Assembly: GCF_052030685.1 (NCBI RefSeq)
Contig: NZ_JBQAJM010000005.1
Location: 44,517-108,516 of the forward strand
Length of the DNA stretch: 64,000 nt
Direction: 5' to 3'
Source: Caedibacter sp052030685
Lineage (GTDB): Bacteria > Pseudomonadota > Gammaproteobacteria > Francisellales > Francisellaceae
Part shown: positions 52,097-61,251 of the stretch, one piece after another
Position numbering within the stretch: the stretch's first letter is position 1
How the letters are laid out: every line of letters begins with the position of its first letter
The notes under the pieces: generated by a model
The model's database searches: none
Seen by the model: the letters and a program-made list of their open reading frames with translations, nothing else
Told to the model about the DNA's origin: nothing
Position numbers and translations under genes: made by a program

Positions 52097-52876
52097 TTAA
52101 TAGTTTAGGTTTTCTGCCAATAGTTCACGACGCTGACGCACAACTTCATACATAGCAACACCAGCTGCAACCGAGACATTGAGACTCGATACCTGACCCT
52201 GCATTGGCAATTTTGCTAGATAGTCACACATCTTACGTATTCCAAAGCGAAGACCTGAACCCTCAGCACCCATCACCAAAGCTATCGCACCGCTAAAATC
52301 GCTATCATAAATCAGACTCTCTGCTTCACCTGCTAATCCAGTAACCCATATACCTTCATCTTTTAAGACACCAATAGCACGCGCAAGATTAGTGACAGCG
52401 ACAAGCTTCATGCTACTTACTGCACCACTTGCAACCTTCTCAACCGTTGCATTAATGGTTGCACTGTTATCTTTTGGGAAAACAATAAAATCAACCCCAG
52501 CGGCTTCCGCACTTCTAATGCATGCACCTAAGTTATGCGGGTCTTGAACGCCATCAAGGATTAAAATAAAAGGCGTTTTTGAGCAGGCAGCTACCAGATC
52601 AGATAAATCACTCTCTTCATATAACTTAATATCGCTTTGGCAAACTGCCAATACATTTTGATGTACCACATCTTCAAGTGCGTGAGATTGCAGTAATGAT
52701 TGAAACTTTTCTTTATTGACAAGCTCAAACTCAATATTTTTCTTAGCCATCAATGATTTTAATTCACCCAACCTTGGGGATGTGTCTTTACCTTTAAGAC
52801 AATAGATGACTTTAATACCATCGGCATGTAGTTTAAGACGCGCCTTGATCGCGTGTATTCCATAAAGTAGTGACAT
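52097..52876 (-). CDS. rlmB: 23S rRNA (guanosine-2'-O)-methyltransferase RlmB
   Basis: 259 residues. YGIHAIKARL starts the L30e-like N-terminal substrate domain; the SPOUT (TrmH) domain has ILILDGVQDPHNLGACIRSAEAAGVDF, ALVMGAEGSGLR and LPMQGQVSSLNVSVAAGVAMYE, which form the knot and SAM site. It methylates G2251 of 23S rRNA. The uncharacterised 152-residue gene lies 6 bp upstream on the same strand. Confidence 0.95.
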   Translation of the reverse strand: MSLLYGIHAIKARLKLHADGIKVIYCLKGKDTSPRLGELKSLMAKKNIEFELVNKEKFQSLLQSHALEDVVHQNVLAVCQSDIKLYEESDLSDLVAACSKTPFILILDGVQDPHNLGACIRSAEAAGVDFIVFPKDNSATINATVEKVASGAVSSMKLVAVTNLARAIGVLKDEGIWVTGLAGEAESLIYDSDFSGAIALVMGAEGSGLRFGIRKMCDYLAKLPMQGQVSSLNVSVAAGVAMYEVVRQRRELLAENLNY

Positions 52877-52882
52877 AATTAA

Positions 52883-53341
52883 TTAAAAACTCTCTTTTCT
52901 TTGACTTTTTGGCGCACGTAAATATAAATGGCCAATAGGAATTCCTTCAACCTGTAACCCATGGGTAATCCGATCGACGATTTCTTGGCATTTTTCTTTA
53001 CACTCCTCACCACGAAACCCTTTGGTTACCAACCAATCCGCAATTTCATTCAAAAACATTTTAAGCTCAGATAATAATTTTTTATTGCGCTCGTTCGGAC
53101 TATAGCGAAAGCGATTAAAATCAAGTGGTTGACTCCACTGGCGATACAAATTACTTAGCTCAAACACCACATCAGTGACCATTTGCTCAATCGCAAGCTC
53201 AAGTTTCCCCTCAGGCATAATATGCATTTCACGCATCGATTGAATCTGCTCACGTCGGACATCTGCAATGGTTCTCACAGGCTCATTTTGCAGCTCACTT
53301 AAACGCTTCCTGTTCGATAAAGTGACTTTATTCTTGGACAT
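52883..53341 (-). CDS. Uncharacterised protein sharing the ParB N-terminal peptide (candidate ParA partner)
   Basis: 152 residues. No known domain. It begins VTLSNRKRLSELQN (residues ~6-19), which aligns without gaps to the ParB-like protein's ISLANRKRVHELGS (residues ~5-18): L-x-N-R-K-R-x-x-E-L identical in order. The rest is mostly helical, with a middle part rich in Leu/Glu (LAIEQMVTDVVFELSNLYRQW) and a C-terminal ITHGLQVEGIPIGHLYLRAP. In ParA systems the basic N-terminal tail of ParB or of cargo adaptors stimulates the ATPase, so this may be a second client. rlmB is 6 bp downstream. Function unknown; the peptide similarity is the only clue. Confidence 0.7.
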   Translation of the reverse strand: MSKNKVTLSNRKRLSELQNEPVRTIADVRREQIQSMREMHIMPEGKLELAIEQMVTDVVFELSNLYRQWSQPLDFNRFRYSPNERNKKLLSELKMFLNEIADWLVTKGFRGEECKEKCQEIVDRITHGLQVEGIPIGHLYLRAPKSQRKESF

Positions 53342-53552
53342 AATTATTTAGCTTATGAAGATATATGCCAAGCATTATATACTTATCACTTTATTTTTTG
53401 CAGCGTTTTCTTGGCGTTTTACACTATCCCTTAAACAACGATTTAGCACTTGAATAACATTTAAATAAATCAGCAAAATTTATAATGATTTTTATCCAGA
53501 GACTGATACGATATTGACGTCTAGGGTATAAAATTTTAGGGAGATTACTTAA

Positions 53553-55004
53553 GTGCAAGCACACAAAATAGGATTATTTTCAGCCATCGCCATTCCGGTA
53601 ACGTCAATGGTTGGCTCTGGCTGGCTTTTTAGCGCACAGCTCAATGCACAATTAGCAGGAAACTACGCATTTATCGCATGGATAGGAGCGGCTTTTATCG
53701 CCATTATTGTTGGGCTATGTTTTGCAAAACTTTGCGCATTATTTCCTGAACGTGGTTTAAATGCCAAGTGTGTATCATTAAGCCACGGCAAAGATTTTGG
53801 CATGGTCTTTGCTTTTGCTATCTGGTTTGGATTGTTGGCAATGATTCCAACCGAGGCGCAAGCAACCGTGCAATACTTAAGTCCCTTTATCAAGTTTACG
53901 ACTTTATATCATGGTGAAAGCCTGACTTGGTCAGGCAAGCTATTTGCCATTATTATCTTAGCGGTCTATTTTATTGTGAATTACTTTGGCATTAAGCTAT
54001 TAGCCTATGTCAATAACATCTCTACCGTCTTTAAAATCAGCATCCCAACGCTAACCATTATCGTTTTATTAGCTGCACACTTTGATACAACAAATCTTAA
54101 TCTTGCGGTTAATCACTACACAGCAAGCTCAATTCAAACGGCACTTATTGGTGCTGGTCTTGTCTATGCTTTTAATGGCTTTCAGGTGGTTGCTTCCTTC
54201 GCTAGTGAGATTAAAAACCCAAAGCGCAATATTCCATTGGCTATTGTTATTTCCGTAGCCATCACACTTGCTTTATATATGCTACTGCAATTTACCTTCA
54301 TGACGGCAATGCCGCACGATGTTGCTGCTAAAGGTTGGGCTGCTCTTAATTTCTCAAGCCCTTTGGTTAACTTAACCATGCTACTTGGTTTAAACTTCCT
54401 AACCATTTTATTAATTGCTGATTCGATTGTCAGCCCATCAATTACTGGCTTAACCTATATGGGATCTTGTTCAAGAATGCTTTTTGCGATGGCTGAAAAA
54501 GGACAAATGCCACGTTGGATTGCCAAACTTTGTCCAGTACATCATTTATCTAAGCGCTCTTTATTTTTAAATTTCATCATTGGCATTATTATCCTACTAA
54601 ATTCAGCAAGTTGGGCATCGTTAATGGTAATCACCACCGCCTTTAACGTGCTAGGTTATATGGGTGCGCCACTTTCGCTAGCTGTATTAGGTAGTCGCAA
54701 ACTATCGACAAAACTGATGACTTTATTTGTGTTTATCATATTGGCACTGCTACTAGCAACCTTACCAGAAAAAGACTTTTTACTGAGTAATCTTGCTGTC
54801 ACTGTGATGATGGCAATTTATGCTGTGCTACAAATAAAACAAGGTGGCTTTAACTGGTTCGCAGTGAGCTTTGTCATATTCTTATGGATTTTGATGTTAG
54901 TAGCAAGCTCAGCCATTGCCACGATTGTCTTGGCAATTGTTTTCTTTTTAATGGTTACTAGTCAACGTTTTGTGACCAAACTGGGGCATTCACTGAATAA
55001 ATAA
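53553..55004 (+). CDS. APC-superfamily amino acid permease
   Basis: 483 residues with a GTG start and an AGGGAG site 11-15 bp upstream. Twelve or more membrane helices; IAIPVTSMVGSGWLFSAQLN gives the GSGW version of the glycine-rich helix 1 substrate motif, and FNGFQVVASFASEIKNPKRNIP is the conserved APC loop after helix 6. The GSGW and short loops resemble the aspartate/glutamate or neutral amino-acid exchangers. The substrate is unknown. It is convergent with batD, 20 bp apart, and the 211-bp gap upstream holds its promoter: TATAAA about 15 bp before the ribosome-binding site. Confidence 0.85.
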   Translation: MQAHKIGLFSAIAIPVTSMVGSGWLFSAQLNAQLAGNYAFIAWIGAAFIAIIVGLCFAKLCALFPERGLNAKCVSLSHGKDFGMVFAFAIWFGLLAMIPTEAQATVQYLSPFIKFTTLYHGESLTWSGKLFAIIILAVYFIVNYFGIKLLAYVNNISTVFKISIPTLTIIVLLAAHFDTTNLNLAVNHYTASSIQTALIGAGLVYAFNGFQVVASFASEIKNPKRNIPLAIVISVAITLALYMLLQFTFMTAMPHDVAAKGWAALNFSSPLVNLTMLLGLNFLTILLIADSIVSPSITGLTYMGSCSRMLFAMAEKGQMPRWIAKLCPVHHLSKRSLFLNFIIGIIILLNSASWASLMVITTAFNVLGYMGAPLSLAVLGSRKLSTKLMTLFVFIILALLLATLPEKDFLLSNLAVTVMMAIYAVLQIKQGGFNWFAVSFVIFLWILMLVASSAIATIVLAIVFFLMVTSQRFVTKLGHSLNK

Positions 55005-55024
55005 AGATAGATATTTATAAGAAC

Positions 55025-56737
55025 CTACTTTGGATAAAGTGGTGTTAATACTTCTTGATCCTTATCACCTTTTCTCTTGTATGACTTGATATGTTGATAT
55101 AACGCATCATATTCATCAAACTTGCCATTAGCATATAACGCTTTATTGACTAAGATAAGCATTTCCTTAAACTCTTTATCATCAATAACAGAAGCAACAT
55201 CCATTGCACTGTAAAAGTTTTGATTGAATAAGGCATTACCCCAAGAGACAATTGCATTATTGACGGTAACTAAACCCTTATTGTCACACGCCTGTTTAAT
55301 ATCTTTAAGCGCCTGATTAATATCCGGCTTTGCAGGTGATGTTTGTTTATGTGACGTGGGCGATACTTTCTGAGATTTAAACTTTCTCACAACAATAAGC
55401 AATAAAATCAATGTTACTAACCATAAGATCGCAAAGATAATCGCTAACACCATCCATAGTTTACTATGCACTACCTTAATGACTGTCTTTGCAGGCTGCA
55501 CTACGGGTGTTGCATTTACCGCACTAGTTTGCACAGGTGTTACCACTTTACCTGGTAATACTTTAAAGGTTTGGGCTGGCAAAATGGCAGTTTGCTCTGT
55601 TTGTGATTTGACGTCAAACCAATGCACTTTGATCTGTGGAAACTCAACAATACCTTTCTGTGTTGGGATATAGGCTACCTTAAAAACTTTAGTTGCCGCT
55701 GGCAGATTATTCTCCACATAATCTTTGCTTTGTGCTTTATCTGGATAGGCATTGATGCTATCGGCATGCGGAAAGGTTAAATTAGGCAAGCTAGCTGCTT
55801 GTACACCTGTTGCTGTTAATACGATCGTGCGCGTCACCGGCTCACCAACAGTTAGTTCATTTGAATCACTAGACCAACTGTCCTTTAACGTCACCGAGTT
55901 GGCAGGCAACCAATCATTGATATCAATATTTTGTGGAATGGGTTTCACATGCAGCGTTAATGGGTTTGACTTCACCAATATTGGTTTGGCACTTTGCATC
56001 GCAAAAAATGAATTGGGATTGTTTTGTAAAACCGCTGCCTGAATAATGCTTTGTGGAATACTAATCTCACCAGCTTGATTGGCTGTAATTAAAAACTGCT
56101 GCTCAACCACATGATAGGTTTTGCCATTTTGTTGTGCTTGATATTGACTATTTTTGCCAAAAGGCTCAATACTTGCATTGGCTAATTGCAACGGCTGCAT
56201 ACTTAAATTAGATAATGGCTCTGCATAATACAGCTTTAAGGTATATAACACAGGTGTGTTAACATAAGCACTATCACTTGAGAGAGATGCATCTAAAAAG
56301 ACATTTGCTGTTTGTTTACCCTGAGTTCCTTGTGCTGCCTTTGTTACCGTAATTGTCAATGTCTTAGTTTGCTCACTCCCAACAGTTAACGCTGGAATAG
56401 TGATGTTTCCAACTCTTTTAGGCAATAAAGTCACAATGTACGAAATATTTGAAGTGCTTTTACCATTGATAACACTAGTCTGACTACTGGTACTGGTACC
56501 ATAAACATCAAAATCTTTCTTCAATGGTGCCAAATCAGGCTGCTCATTCATATCATCAAGCTTAATCGTCAATGTCAAACTCTCACCATCAGCTATCTGT
56601 GTACGATCAACTGACGCAGAAACCGTGGCATACAACGACTGCACCATGAAAATAAATAAAGCAGGTGTAAGCACAAGAATATTTACTATTGTCTTTGCCT
56701 TACTTGCTTTTCCTATTTTGCGAATAAACCTAATCAT
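55025..56737 (-). CDS. batD: BatD-like protein (oxygen tolerance operon)
   Basis: 570 residues: an N-terminal signal/anchor helix (residues ~15-38), about 400 residues of repeated beta-sandwich domain (ASVDRTQIADGESLTLTIKLDD, then IQDNY-like ADSINAYPDKAQSKDY and AYIPTQKGIVEFPQI), a membrane helix near 425-450 (MVLAIIFAILWLVTLILLLIVV) and a cytoplasmic tail. The layout is that of the BatD family found in aerotolerance operons of Bacteroides, Leptospira and Francisella. The role is not biochemically defined; a partner for BatA/BatB at the membrane is likely. It overlaps batC by 8 bp. Confidence 0.85.
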   Translation of the reverse strand: MIRFIRKIGKASKAKTIVNILVLTPALFIFMVQSLYATVSASVDRTQIADGESLTLTIKLDDMNEQPDLAPLKKDFDVYGTSTSSQTSVINGKSTSNISYIVTLLPKRVGNITIPALTVGSEQTKTLTITVTKAAQGTQGKQTANVFLDASLSSDSAYVNTPVLYTLKLYYAEPLSNLSMQPLQLANASIEPFGKNSQYQAQQNGKTYHVVEQQFLITANQAGEISIPQSIIQAAVLQNNPNSFFAMQSAKPILVKSNPLTLHVKPIPQNIDINDWLPANSVTLKDSWSSDSNELTVGEPVTRTIVLTATGVQAASLPNLTFPHADSINAYPDKAQSKDYVENNLPAATKVFKVAYIPTQKGIVEFPQIKVHWFDVKSQTEQTAILPAQTFKVLPGKVVTPVQTSAVNATPVVQPAKTVIKVVHSKLWMVLAIIFAILWLVTLILLLIVVRKFKSQKVSPTSHKQTSPAKPDINQALKDIKQACDNKGLVTVNNAIVSWGNALFNQNFYSAMDVASVIDDKEFKEMLILVNKALYANGKFDEYDALYQHIKSYKRKGDKDQEVLTPLYPK

Positions 56738-57827
56738 TATTTTCTCCGTTTTGCGATGTTTGACGCATCTGATAATCTCTTAAGAATTTCTGCTTTAATA
56801 AGCCACCTGGGTCATCTGGAATCTGTGACAAAATCGCATCAACCTTCTTCTGACGCAGTGCATCTTCACGCGCTTGTGCACTTGAAACTGCTGCCTTTTG
56901 CGGCAGATCCTTAGCCTCTTTTTTGTCTTCTTCATTCTCTTTTGCTAATGTCTGCGAATGTTTGTCTTTTTGATTTTTATCAGTTTCATTGTTTTTCTCA
57001 CTTTGAACACTTTGATCATTTGGAGTGTTTTCAGTCGATGGTTTATTATCTTGTTGTTTTTTTTGTTGATTCATATTCTGTTGATTGTTGCTTGGATCAC
57101 TTTGACTCTGCTCATTTGTCTTATTTTGCTCATTCTTCTTGCTATCTTTATCACTCTGCTGTTGATTAGCATGTGACTGATCTTGTTGAGTTGACTTATT
57201 CTGTTGATTCTGATTATTTTTGTTACTTTGTTTATTTTGCCCATCTTGCTGATTTTTCTGATCACTATTTTGTTGATCATGCTGACTCTGCTGATCTTGA
57301 TCTTTTTGATCTTTTTGATCTTGCTTATTATTTTGATTGTTTTGCGTATTCTGCTGTTTATTCTGCTGATCTTTATTCTCTTTATTTTGAGCATTATTCT
57401 GATCCTGCTTTTGTTGCTTTTTTTGCTGATTCTTTTGCTGTTGCTGCTGTTTTAATAAATTTTCAACATACTCAAGATTGGCTTTGGCGTCAGCAAAATC
57501 GCTATCTTTGGCTAACGCCGCTTTATACGCATTTATTGCTTTTTGATACTCATGCAATTGCGCTAAAGCATTGCCCTGATTATACAGACCCACTGCTGAA
57601 TCATCTTTTTCAAAAGCACTCAACGCCGCTTTATAATCTTTAGCACGATATAATGCAGCGCCTTGCCAACGACTATCACGAAACATCGCTGCTGCTTCTT
57701 TGTTTTTATGCTCATTAAATAAATTCGCAGCTTGTTGATTTTCATTCAACCACAGATCTTGCCATGTATTTGCCCATAATAACGTTGGTAACAACAATAC
57801 AAGTCCGCTAATACGTTTTATCGACAT
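56730..57827 (-). CDS. batC: BatC-like TPR protein with a Gln/Asn/Lys low-complexity tail
   Basis: 365 residues from the ATG at 57827, with GGAGAG just before; an earlier in-frame start overlaps batB far more. After a signal peptide (SGLVLLLPTLLWANT), TPR-like helices cover residues ~35-125 (ALYRAKDYKAALSAFEKDD, KAINAYKAALAKDSDFADAK). Then ~180 residues consist almost only of Gln, Asn, Lys and Asp, followed by a short C-terminal helix (ALRQKKVDAILSQIPDDPGG) typical of BatB/BatC-type 'von Willebrand operon' proteins. The low-complexity stretch may be a disordered spacer or cell-wall-spanning arm. It overlaps batB by 10 bp. Confidence 0.8.
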   Translation of the reverse strand: MSIKRISGLVLLLPTLLWANTWQDLWLNENQQAANLFNEHKNKEAAAMFRDSRWQGAALYRAKDYKAALSAFEKDDSAVGLYNQGNALAQLHEYQKAINAYKAALAKDSDFADAKANLEYVENLLKQQQQQKNQQKKQQKQDQNNAQNKENKDQQNKQQNTQNNQNNKQDQKDQKDQDQQSQHDQQNSDQKNQQDGQNKQSNKNNQNQQNKSTQQDQSHANQQQSDKDSKKNEQNKTNEQSQSDPSNNQQNMNQQKKQQDNKPSTENTPNDQSVQSEKNNETDKNQKDKHSQTLAKENEEDKKEAKDLPQKAAVSSAQAREDALRQKKVDAILSQIPDDPGGLLKQKFLRDYQMRQTSQNGENND

Positions 57828-58840
57828 ACTCTCTCCAACCAGCCTTTTCGTGCAATCAATGCCATCAGAATAATCAATAACCAAATAAGCCAATGTCCTT
57901 GATCTTTCCACAATGCATTGGCTTTCTGTGCTTCTGTTTTTTGCGTCTTAGCATCGCCATCATGGCTTAATATTTTTGTGACATCTTGATCATTATCGGT
58001 AATCAAGCTAAATTGCCCATCGCCTGAGCTTGCAAGTTTTTGTAATTCAGCAGCATTCATATTAGCAAATACAATTTGTCCCTTTTTATCAGTAACAAAA
58101 CCGCCATCGCTATTTTTGATCGGTCCACCTTGTGTCGTCCCAATCGCTAATACAGAGGTTTTAATACCTTCTTTTGCTAAATTTTTGGCTTCCGTCAATG
58201 CCACAGGAGATGGTGTACTATCAGTAACTAAAACAATCTGACCGTGAGTAAATCCCGCTTGTTTGATGAGTTTGGCTGATTCTACTAATGCTTTTTGGAT
58301 ATTGTCACCGGCAACGGGTACAACGCTTGAATCTAACGAGGGCACCATATTGGCAATGGTATTACTATCAGCCGTCAGTGGTGACACCACAAAGGGTTCA
58401 CTAGAAAATACGATCATTCCTGTTTGCCCTTCTTTAATAGATTTAAGTAAATCCAGTACCTTAAAGCGTGCCCGTTCTAAACGTGTAGGAGGGACATCAT
58501 TGGCATTCATAGTTTGCGAAACATCCAAGGCAATCACACGTGCTGCTACCTTTTGATAAACTGGTTGTGGGTATTTTGACCAAGTTGGTCCTGCCAATGC
58601 GACAATTCCAATACACCACAATAAGAAAATCATCACTGGCAACATACGACGCTTACGCGCTTGCTGACCTACTAATAAATGTTTTAATAAATGTGGATCA
58701 CAATGCATGCTCCAATTATTAGCAGATGTTTTTACCCTTAAAATCATAATGAGCAAAACAATTGCAGGTATGATCAGTAAAAACCACCACGGACGTAAGA
58801 AGTGAAATGAGTGAAATAAGTGAAAATCACTAAAGCTCAT
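57818..58840 (-). CDS. batB: BatB-like von Willebrand factor A domain membrane protein
   Basis: 340 residues. Two N-terminal membrane helices (about 15-32, 60-78), a vWA domain (~90-290) and a C-terminal helix (LIWLLIILMALIAR). The metal-site motif reads DVSQT (canonical DxSxS, so its third position is Thr), followed by SPLTADSN with the conserved Thr and VTDST in place of the usual DG pair. This suggests an altered MIDAS. The start overlaps batA by 4 bp (ATGA). Confidence 0.85.
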   Translation of the reverse strand: MSFSDFHLFHSFHFLRPWWFLLIIPAIVLLIMILRVKTSANNWSMHCDPHLLKHLLVGQQARKRRMLPVMIFLLWCIGIVALAGPTWSKYPQPVYQKVAARVIALDVSQTMNANDVPPTRLERARFKVLDLLKSIKEGQTGMIVFSSEPFVVSPLTADSNTIANMVPSLDSSVVPVAGDNIQKALVESAKLIKQAGFTHGQIVLVTDSTPSPVALTEAKNLAKEGIKTSVLAIGTTQGGPIKNSDGGFVTDKKGQIVFANMNAAELQKLASSGDGQFSLITDNDQDVTKILSHDGDAKTQKTEAQKANALWKDQGHWLIWLLIILMALIARKGWLERVCR

Positions 58841-59844
58841 ATGAAACTCCTTTGACTTGTTTTAATCCATAACAACGCCAGAATAAAGCTTAAGATCATA
58901 GCTACACCCAAAGTCCATGGATAAAAAGGTGTCACCGGACGAATGGTAATCTTATCGGATTTGACAGGCTCTAATTGATTGATCTTATTGTAGATTGCTT
59001 GCAACTCTTTACCATCTTCAGCGCGGAAAAACTCGCCACCCGTCATTTGTGCAATTTTTTTTAAACCATCAATATCTAGGTCACTTGATGGATTAACCAT
59101 CTGTGGACCAAACATCGTCTGCACTGTCATCTGCTTTGCCCCTAAACCAATAGTATAAATCTTTATATGCTCATCTTTGGCAAGCTTTGCTGCTGTTTCA
59201 GGATCAATAACACCGGCGTTATTGCCGCCATCGGTTAAGAGAATAAGCGCGCGTGACTGTTTGGGATAATGCATCAACTGCTTAATCGCAAGACCAATCG
59301 CATCACCTATCGCCGTTTGAATACCCGCAATACCAACGGTTGCATCATTAAGCATTTGCCCAACCGTTTTGCGATCAAAAGTCAAAGGCGTCTGTAAGTA
59401 CGGTTTAGATCCAAATAAAATAAGTCCCAAACGATCGCCTTCGCGCTTTTGGATAAATTCATTAGCAACGGTTTTTACCAGATCAATTCTTGATTCTGCT
59501 TTGCCATTAACCATCATATCAGGTGTACGCATACTGCCTGAGAGATCAACTGCCAACATCAAATCACGCCCTGTTTGTGGCAACGTTAAAGGCGCACCTA
59601 ACCATTGTAGACCCGCGCCTGAAATTACTAATAAAAGCCAAATAATCAACAATATATATTTAAACCATGACAAATGTTGCGTGCGTTTTGCTTCACCTTC
59701 AGCCATTGTTTGTTGCAATGAGGCATAAAACGGAATCTTAAGTCCTTGTTTTGCATCACTATTGTTTACTTTTGGCAAGACATAACGAAAGATGATGGGA
59801 AGCAATAATAAAACGAAAACCCAAGGGTAAGCAATTGTTATCAT
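58837..59844 (-). CDS. batA: BatA-like von Willebrand factor A domain membrane protein
   Basis: 335 residues from the ATG at 59844, with AAGGAAA upstream. Membrane helices flank a vWA domain; the MIDAS is canonical (AVDLSGSMRTPDM, then QTPLTFDRKT and LTDGGNN), so metal-dependent ligand contacts are likely here, unlike BatB. The C-terminal helix closes the protein. In related operons BatA and BatB form a membrane complex needed for survival under oxygen stress. It overlaps DUF4381 by 4 bp. Confidence 0.87.
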   Translation of the reverse strand: MITIAYPWVFVLLLLPIIFRYVLPKVNNSDAKQGLKIPFYASLQQTMAEGEAKRTQHLSWFKYILLIIWLLLVISGAGLQWLGAPLTLPQTGRDLMLAVDLSGSMRTPDMMVNGKAESRIDLVKTVANEFIQKREGDRLGLILFGSKPYLQTPLTFDRKTVGQMLNDATVGIAGIQTAIGDAIGLAIKQLMHYPKQSRALILLTDGGNNAGVIDPETAAKLAKDEHIKIYTIGLGAKQMTVQTMFGPQMVNPSSDLDIDGLKKIAQMTGGEFFRAEDGKELQAIYNKINQLEPVKSDKITIRPVTPFYPWTLGVAMILSFILALLWIKTSQRSFI

Positions 59845-60311
59845 AACACTTTCCTTAACCATTTTTTCGATAATGCAATGAGTGCTTGATGCTCATCAGC
59901 ACCTACTTCTTTTGACGTATAGCTATCTAATAACAAACGTCCATCACCTTGACTAAAATCATCTGTTTTAAGCTGTTGATCTAGGAACTTCAACCAATTC
60001 TCACCAAAGTGTAAATGTACATTGTCAACTTTAAGCTTTTGCATAGCTACCTGCTTTAAAAAAATAGAAACCTCTGATATCAATGCTTGTGGATTTTCTG
60101 TCTGAGCAGTTTGTATCGTTTTATCAAACATCCTTATTATTGCTTGCTTGTGGCGATATCCTTTAATCTTTTTGACTAAGAGCCATATCATCAGCACAAT
60201 CACAAATAAGACAATAACAGCCACAATATACCATCCCATTGCCAGAGGCCAAATCGATACCGCAGGCGGAAGATGAATATCCTTTAACCCTGCTAATACA
60301 TCAGTAGCCAT
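59841..60311 (-). CDS. DUF4381 membrane protein
   Basis: 156 residues: a short N-terminal lead (LKDIHLPPAVSIWPLAMGWY), one membrane helix (about 28-48) and a cytoplasmic helical domain (RHKQAIIRMFDKTIQTAQ, LISEVSIFLKQVAMQK). DUF4381 members occur between DUF58 and BatA in proteobacterial aerotolerance operons, which fits the order here. The role is not known; a linking factor between the cytosolic MoxR/DUF58 pair and the membrane vWA proteins is plausible. It overlaps the DUF58 gene by 11 bp. Confidence 0.85.
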   Translation of the reverse strand: MATDVLAGLKDIHLPPAVSIWPLAMGWYIVAVIVLFVIVLMIWLLVKKIKGYRHKQAIIRMFDKTIQTAQTENPQALISEVSIFLKQVAMQKLKVDNVHLHFGENWLKFLDQQLKTDDFSQGDGRLLLDSYTSKEVGADEHQALIALSKKWLRKVL

Positions 60312-61230
60312 AACGCATTACTCCATGATTTAAGGTTTTAACCACATCATCATTCGTTGCCAATGCGACAAATTGCATATTGTGTTTGCTTGACAATGCT
60401 TTGATCCTATCTAGTCGCTTATTAAATGGCTCGGCATAGCGCTTATGCACCTCTTTATCCGCGGCATTCAACTCCAAGAAATGCAACTGCCCATCACTAA
60501 AGCAGTATTGACCCTTGCTAGGTAGGCTTGCTTCTAATGGATCATAAGTAAATACTTGGATAATCTCACTCTTACGATTGATTAATTTTAAATACTGTTC
60601 AGCTTCATCATCAAAATTCACAAAGTCACTGATCACAATCACAACGCTGCCACTTTTAAGCGTTTTGGATAAATTCTTCAGTGTCATAGCCATTGAATGG
60701 CTATTTGATGGTTTTAGCATATTATCTGGGCCACTTAAGCATTTAAAGAATTTCAGCAAGTGTGTGCGGCTACGCGCTGGTGTTAACTGATATAAACCAT
60801 CGTCTGAAAATACTACACCACCAACTTGTTCATGATGATTCAGTGCTGCCCAGCCTAATAATGCACAGACCTTAGCCGCTAACACACTTTTAAAACAAAC
60901 GCGCGTTCCAAATTGCATCGATGCAGTTTGGTCGACAATAAAATAAATAGCACGTTCTCGTTCTTCTTTATATACCTTGGTGTATGGCTTTCCAAGACGC
61001 GCGGTTAGTGGCCAATGCATTAAACGAATATCATCTCCTGGCTGATAATGTCTAACCTCTTCAAAGTCCATCCCCCGCCCTCTGGCGCGTGAGACATGCT
61101 GACCGACCTGATTGGTATTAACACGTTGACTATTAAAAAATTGAATATTTTGCGCATAAAAGCGCAAACTCAATAATTCATTAATGTCTGCCGTTATCCC
61201 TTGTTGATCACTTGTGTTTTTTGAACTCAT
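60301..61230 (-). CDS. DUF58 domain protein
   Basis: 309 residues from the ATG at 61230 (AAGGAGA 9 bp upstream); a GTG at 61251 is less likely. The HYQPGDDIRLMHWPLTARLGKPYTK stretch is the DUF58 signature, followed by a vWA-like region with FIVDQTASMQFG. DUF58 proteins act with MoxR ATPases, for example in metal insertion or complex assembly. It follows moxR by 21 bp and overlaps DUF4381 by 11 bp. Confidence 0.9.
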   Translation of the reverse strand: MSSKNTSDQQGITADINELLSLRFYAQNIQFFNSQRVNTNQVGQHVSRARGRGMDFEEVRHYQPGDDIRLMHWPLTARLGKPYTKVYKEERERAIYFIVDQTASMQFGTRVCFKSVLAAKVCALLGWAALNHHEQVGGVVFSDDGLYQLTPARSRTHLLKFFKCLSGPDNMLKPSNSHSMAMTLKNLSKTLKSGSVVIVISDFVNFDDEAEQYLKLINRKSEIIQVFTYDPLEASLPSKGQYCFSDGQLHFLELNAADKEVHKRYAEPFNKRLDRIKALSSKHNMQFVALATNDDVVKTLNHGVMRYGY

Positions 61231-61251
61231 TAGCGTATTCTCCTTTTCCAC

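Noticed and set aside
57071..57643. Several long frames on both strands over the batC low-complexity region
   Set aside because: They are produced by the CAA/AAT/AAA-rich repeats in batC and consist of biased residues (Ile/Lys or Leu/Phe/Asp runs).
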